Shown here piece by piece: positions 41,721-45,398 of a stretch of DNA of 45,398 nt. The translations under genes were made by a program, and so were the position numbers. Within the stretch, counting starts at the first letter, position 1. Each line of letters starts with the position of its first letter. Source of the stretch: an uncultured Pelagibacteraceae bacterium (GTDB lineage: Bacteria > Pseudomonadota > Alphaproteobacteria > Pelagibacterales > Pelagibacteraceae); contig CACFYO010000004.1 in NCBI GenBank assembly GCA_902570545.1, positions 1-45,398 on the forward strand. The letters are read 5' to 3'. Under the pieces are notes generated by a model. It did not search any database. It was not told the origin of the DNA and saw nothing but the letters and a program-made list of their open reading frames with translations.

Positions 41721-42764
41721 ATGAACCAGCCAGTTTTAGGAATAATTGGAGGTGGTCAGCTAGGTAGTATGCTTTCTGAAGCTGCTAAAAAGATAGATAT
41801 AAAAACTGTAGTACTTAGTGATGATCCAGATGCGCCTGCCAAAAATTTTGCAAATAAGTTCATATATGGAAACTATAATGATACAAAAATCATAACAGAA
41901 TTTGTTAATAGCGTTGATTTAGTTACTTATGAATTTGAAAATATACCCTTTGATATATTAAATGAAATCAATAAATCAAAGAGTGTTTTACCCAAACCAG
42001 AAATAAATAGTTTAATCCAAAATAGATTAACCGAAAAGGATTTTTTAAATAAAAACAATATTAGAACGACTAACTATGCTTTAATTAAAAATAAGGATGA
42101 AATAAAAGATAATGAAAACCTTTTGCCTGGGCTACTTAAAACTACTACTCTTGGATATGATGGTAAAGGTCAATATAAATTAAACAGTTTTATTGACATA
42201 AATGAAGACATTGATTTTACTAAAGAATATATTTTAGAAAAGTTTATTAATCTTAAAAAAGAAATTTCAATTGTTATATGTAGATTTGGCAATCAAAAAT
42301 ATGAAATATATGAACCGATTGAGAATGTTCATGAAGATCAAATTTTGAAACATTCAAAAATTCCTGCTGAAATTTCAGAAACAATAAAGGTAAAATCTAA
42401 AGAATGGGCAAAACAAATTGTTGAAGAACTAGATTATATTGGAACCTTATGTGTTGAGTTTTTTATTGATAAAAATGAAAACTTATATGTTAATGAAATT
42501 GCACCTAGAGTTCATAATTCTGGTCATCTAACAATAAACTCACATAATGTTAGTCAATTTGAAAATCATATTAGAGCTGTTTGTGGTTTAAAAAAAATCG
42601 ACACAAAAAAAATATATAATGCTCAAATGATTAATCTCATTGGTGATGATATAACAATTTATAGAAATAAAACTTTTAAAGAGAATGAGTTTTTTTATGA
42701 TTATTTAAAAAAACAAGTAAAAGCAAAAAGGAAAATGGGACATCTAACAATTATTGAAAAATAA
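41721..42764 (+). CDS. purK: N5-carboxyaminoimidazole ribonucleotide synthase
   Basis: A 347-residue ATP-grasp enzyme with IGGGQLGSMLSEAA at the start, TTTLGYDGKGQYKL in the ATP-grasp region, and NEIAPRVHNSGHLTINS, typical of PurK. It makes N5-CAIR from AIR, bicarbonate and ATP and passes it to PurE. No base separates it from purE. The product links to purine and, through IMP, to GuaC at the start of the window, though not in one operon. Confidence 0.96.
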   Translation: MNQPVLGIIGGGQLGSMLSEAAKKIDIKTVVLSDDPDAPAKNFANKFIYGNYNDTKIITEFVNSVDLVTYEFENIPFDILNEINKSKSVLPKPEINSLIQNRLTEKDFLNKNNIRTTNYALIKNKDEIKDNENLLPGLLKTTTLGYDGKGQYKLNSFIDINEDIDFTKEYILEKFINLKKEISIVICRFGNQKYEIYEPIENVHEDQILKHSKIPAEISETIKVKSKEWAKQIVEELDYIGTLCVEFFIDKNENLYVNEIAPRVHNSGHLTINSHNVSQFENHIRAVCGLKKIDTKKIYNAQMINLIGDDITIYRNKTFKENEFFYDYLKKQVKAKRKMGHLTIIEK

Positions 42765-42766
42765 TT

Positions 42767-43387
42767 TTATAGAGGTTGTATTAGAGAAATATTGTTATTT
42801 GTTGGCTTATTTACATCCTTAGAAATTTCATAAAAAGAAAGTTTTGATTTTTGCGATTGTTTTAAATAATTTGAACCTGAAATTTCAATATTCAAATATT
42901 TATTAACATCACTTTCATTTAAGATAACTGGCTGTCTGTGATGAATTTCTGTTACATTTAAACTTGCTTCTTCAGTAATCATACAAAATTGATCTTCTTC
43001 ATAAATACCAGCAATATAAATAAGTTTCTTATCCTCTCTTAAAAAGTAATAAGGGGTCTTCTCTTTTTCTATTCTCTTCCATTCATAAAATCCGTCGGCC
43101 ACGGCAACACATCTTTGAAGTTTTATTAACTTTTTAAAAGAGACCTTTTCATCAATCGTCTCTAATCTTGCATTAATTAGTGGTTTAAAGTCTTTTTTTT
43201 TAGCCCAACTAGGTACAATCCCCCAATTTAAATTTTCAAGAGTATTTCCATTGTTATATTTCTTAATAACTGGAAGTTTTTGGTAAGGATGTGCATTATA
43301 ATTTTCTGAGTCTTCTACTTTAATTGCAGTTTTAACGATTTTACTTGTTTTTGAAACAGCATTAGTAATGACGTATCTTCCACACAT
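42767..43387 (-). CDS. SRAP domain protein (YedK/HMCES family)
   Basis: A 206-residue SRAP protein. The catalytic Cys2 is in MCGRYV, exposed after Met removal. PLINARLETI holds the conserved Asn, DGFYEWKR the Glu, and EIHHRQPVI the His. It covalently traps abasic sites in single-stranded DNA through a thiazolidine link and thereby protects the fork. It is convergent with purK (2 bases apart) and divergent from the acetyltransferase gene. It is a single-gene unit. Confidence 0.94.
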   Translation of the reverse strand: MCGRYVITNAVSKTSKIVKTAIKVEDSENYNAHPYQKLPVIKKYNNGNTLENLNWGIVPSWAKKKDFKPLINARLETIDEKVSFKKLIKLQRCVAVADGFYEWKRIEKEKTPYYFLREDKKLIYIAGIYEEDQFCMITEEASLNVTEIHHRQPVILNESDVNKYLNIEISGSNYLKQSQKSKLSFYEISKDVNKPTNNNISLIQPL

Positions 43388-43423
43388 ATTTTTTCGTATT
43401 GGTTTAATTTTTTTTTAGATTAT

Positions 43424-43894
43424 ATGTTCATGCTAATGATTAAATCAATAGAAAATAACTTTGACCACCCAAAGGTAAATCATCTTTTAATAAAACACTT
43501 TATTGAATTAAGATCTGTTTCTTCTAAAGGTAGCACTCACGTTTTAGATATCCCTGGACTTAAAGATCCAAGTATAAAATTTTGGAGCTTGTGGAATAAT
43601 AATCATTTAATTGGATGTGGAGCCTTAAAATTTATTGGACAAAATCATGGTGAATTTAAATCTATTAGAGTATCTGATGATTTTCGAAATAGAGGTATTG
43701 GCAGTAAAATAATCTCACATTTGATATTTCAGGCAAAAAAAATTGGTATAAAAAAGCTAAGTATTGAAACAGGATCTGGAAAATTCTTTTTACCGGCCAG
43801 AAAACTTTTTGAACATTTTAAATTTAGTAAATGTAAACCATTTGCTCATTATAAAGAGGACCCTAATTCTTGTTACTATACTTTAGATTTATAA
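43424..43894 (+). CDS. GNAT-family acetyltransferase
   Basis: A 156-residue GNAT protein. The acetyl-CoA binding motif is RVSDDFRNRGIGSKIISHLI (V/L-x-x-x-R-N-x-G-I-G), preceded by beta-strands LIGCGALKFI and GEFKSI, and followed by KKLSIETGSGKFFLPARKLFEHFKF. The protein substrate or small molecule is unknown. Two in-frame ATGs lie close together at the start (43424 and a few codons later, at MIKSIENNF); the second may be the true one. It is followed by an unknown gene after 4 bases. Confidence 0.9.
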   Translation: MFMLMIKSIENNFDHPKVNHLLIKHFIELRSVSSKGSTHVLDIPGLKDPSIKFWSLWNNNHLIGCGALKFIGQNHGEFKSIRVSDDFRNRGIGSKIISHLIFQAKKIGIKKLSIETGSGKFFLPARKLFEHFKFSKCKPFAHYKEDPNSCYYTLDL

Positions 43895-43898
43895 TTTT

Positions 43899-44339
43899 AT
43901 GGGAGATGAAAATAAAAAACCCTACATACTTTATGTTGCTGAGGCAATCTATTTAGAAATATTTCAAATTAAAAAGCAAAATATTGATATTTCCAATATA
44001 GACGCAATTGAAAGATTTATGGGTTCAAAGTTGTATCAAAAAGTAAGTAGTGGTAAATTTCATGATGAATGGTTTGAGAAACTAAAAGAAAACGATTTTG
44101 TTGATGAGACCTCAGGAGAAAAAATTTCTAAAGAGGTTTTAAGACTTTTGAATTTACAAAAAGAAGCAATGATTAAACAATTGATTAAATTTCCTGATTT
44201 GTACTATGCAAAGAGTCATTTTCCCTTGGAAATATCACAAAGAGCTACAAATCATTTGTGGCGAGTGTGCGAAAGTTATGAATTGTGGTGCAAAGAAACA
44301 AAAAATAATAGTTTAATTAAATTAAACCTTTTAGATTAA
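43899..44339 (+). CDS. Uncharacterised 146-residue protein
   Basis: I do not recognise a family. It looks mostly helical, soluble and Lys-rich, with motifs such as YVAEAIYLEIFQIKKQN, DAIERFMGSKLYQKVSSGKFHDEWFEKL and QRATNHLWRVCESYELWCKE. There is no signal peptide or membrane segment. It starts 4 bases after the acetyltransferase and ends 6 bases before the transporter gene, so the three appear to be one transcript. Codon use looks like that of its neighbours, with no sign of transfer. Confidence 0.75.
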   Translation: MGDENKKPYILYVAEAIYLEIFQIKKQNIDISNIDAIERFMGSKLYQKVSSGKFHDEWFEKLKENDFVDETSGEKISKEVLRLLNLQKEAMIKQLIKFPDLYYAKSHFPLEISQRATNHLWRVCESYELWCKETKNNSLIKLNLLD

Positions 44340-44345
44340 GAATAA

Positions 44346-45398
44346 ATGGACAGAATCATTCAATTTATAGACTCAACACTGTTTGATTTAGGAAGACAAT
44401 TTAAATTGTCTTATTTACCTCCGTTAATGATTTACGTGGCAGCGGGTATATCTGGACTTACAGGAATAGTAGGTACTTTCTTTGTAAAAGATTACTTAAA
44501 TTTATCTGCAGCATTTCTTGCAGGATTAGGTTTCTGGGCAGGAATACCTTGGGCTTTAAAAATGCCACTAGGGCATTTGGTAGATTTAATATGGAATAAA
44601 AAGAATTACATGGTTTACGTCGGTGCCTCATTAATTGGTGTAAGTTTATTAATAATGTACGGACTAATAATTCATACAGAGCAAATGTCATCTTATTTAA
44701 AAGTTGAAACTTGGTTTGTAATAAGTGTTCTTTTAGCTCCTATTGGATATGTAGTTCAAGATGTTGTTGCTGATGCAATGACAGTCGAAGCTGTGCCTTT
44801 AATAAATGAGAACGGAGAAACATTTACAGCAGATCAAGTTAAAATTATGCATACGACGATGCAAACACTTGGAAGATTTGCAATTATAGGTGGGACAGTG
44901 TTGGTTGCTCTTGCCAATGTGATATTATTTAAGGGGGTAGATGATCTTGAACAGGCTGAAAAAATACAATTATACGGCTCGATATATCTTTATGCATTAA
45001 TAATACCAATGGTTTCAATTTTAGGTGTTATTTTTGCTGCTTATTTAAAAAATAAAAAGAAAAACATTTTAATTAGACAAGGTCTATCAGGTGAAGAAGA
45101 TAATTTTAATCATGAGCAAACAAAAGTAAATTGGTGGATACTAGGTGGTAGTTTAATTTTTGTAATTTTCACATTGAGTGTCGGTTCGTTAGGATTACCT
45201 TTTGCACAAGAAATTGTTTTTTTAGGTTCTATGTTAATCATTTTATTTCTTATGAACAAACTTATTAAAGAGTTACCTGAAAAGTTAAGATTTACTATAG
45301 TTGGAACTGCTATAATTATTTTTATATTTAGAGCCATGCCTGGACCTGGACCGGGCTTATCTTGGTTTGAAATTGATGAACTACAATTTAATGAACAA
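44346..45398 (+). CDS. Major-facilitator-type transporter, BT1/folate-biopterin-like (partial)
   Basis: An ATG at 44346 opens a frame that runs to the window end, giving 351 residues; the C-terminus is outside. It has about nine or ten membrane segments. MPLGHLVDLIW and PIGYVVQDVVADAMTVEAVP resemble the folate-biopterin transporter (BT1) family, where a QD-x-VAD-x-M-VE-type motif is found. A cytoplasmic loop with NKKKNILIRQGLSGEEDN divides the two halves. The substrate could be a pterin or folate, but the family assignment is from memory and other MFS groups are possible. It is downstream of the unknown 146-residue gene. Confidence 0.7.
   Translation, partial: MDRIIQFIDSTLFDLGRQFKLSYLPPLMIYVAAGISGLTGIVGTFFVKDYLNLSAAFLAGLGFWAGIPWALKMPLGHLVDLIWNKKNYMVYVGASLIGVSLLIMYGLIIHTEQMSSYLKVETWFVISVLLAPIGYVVQDVVADAMTVEAVPLINENGETFTADQVKIMHTTMQTLGRFAIIGGTVLVALANVILFKGVDDLEQAEKIQLYGSIYLYALIIPMVSILGVIFAAYLKNKKKNILIRQGLSGEEDNFNHEQTKVNWWILGGSLIFVIFTLSVGSLGLPFAQEIVFLGSMLIILFLMNKLIKELPEKLRFTIVGTAIIIFIFRAMPGPGPGLSWFEIDELQFNEQ

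Noticed and set aside
45110..45337. Minus-strand 75-aa open frame at the window end
   Set aside because: Antisense to the transporter gene, whose frame is open to the edge and has membrane segments and family-like motifs.

Overview
The window is compact, strongly AT-rich alphaproteobacterial DNA that looks like a SAR11 (Candidatus Pelagibacter-type) chromosome. The evidence is the base composition, an almost gap-free layout (no gene-free stretch above about 135 bases), and many gene junctions where stop and start share one base (TAATG). The gene content also fits: glycine betaine uptake, betaine-homocysteine methyltransferase, several dimethylglycine/sarcosine dehydrogenase paralogs, a DddP-like DMSP lyase and AcuI. 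I saw no tRNA, rRNA, CRISPR array, insertion sequence or prophage. The assignment rests on reading and memory of the families; no search was run.

Layout. 1-2967 (minus): pmbA (cut by the window edge) and tldD, then a fluoroacetate-dehalogenase-like hydrolase. 3070-5174 (plus): guaC and a tartrate/D-malate dehydrogenase-type enzyme. 5176-13344 (minus): an iron ABC transporter (fbpA, a 49-aa Cys protein, fbpB, fbpC) behind a perfect Fur palindrome, continuing into a dimethylglycine-dehydrogenase paralog, an Fe(II)/2-oxoglutarate dioxygenase and an AEC carrier. 13456-15966 (minus): folE, acuI, a LysR regulator. 16047-16888 (plus): hisI and a DUF2237 gene. 16889-32941 (minus): about 16 kb of closely packed genes starting with bhmT and a dimethylglycine dehydrogenase. 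They continue through a methyltransferase, a Rieske oxygenase, a SET protein, a DddP-like enzyme, a kinase/nucleotidyltransferase pair, an enoyl-CoA hydratase and small genes. The run ends with a second dehydrogenase followed by etfB, etfA and ETF-ubiquinone oxidoreductase. 33075-37745 (plus): proX, proW, a short MetF-like protein, a DmdA/GcvT-like methyltransferase and a Yip1-type membrane protein. 37742-41150 (minus): a four-gene unit of unknown function. 41226-45398: purE, purK, an SRAP protein, an acetyltransferase, an unknown gene and a transporter cut by the window edge.

How it works together. The centre is a methylated-osmolyte locus. Glycine betaine (or DMSP) enters through ProX/ProW. 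BhmT moves one methyl to homocysteine, and FAD/folate dehydrogenases oxidise the remaining N-methyls, with C1 units leaving on tetrahydrofolate and electrons passing to ETF and ETF-QO in the same gene run. The DddP-like enzyme would release acrylate from DMSP, and AcuI handles acryloyl-CoA. The most promising undescribed pieces are two. One is the MetF-like plus DmdA-like pair behind the betaine transporter, a candidate folate-dependent demethylation module. The other is the operon at 37742-41150, which pairs an M19-fold protein that has lost metal ligands with an uncharacterised 551-aa protein, a DUF3726 protein and a newly noticed zinc ribbon.
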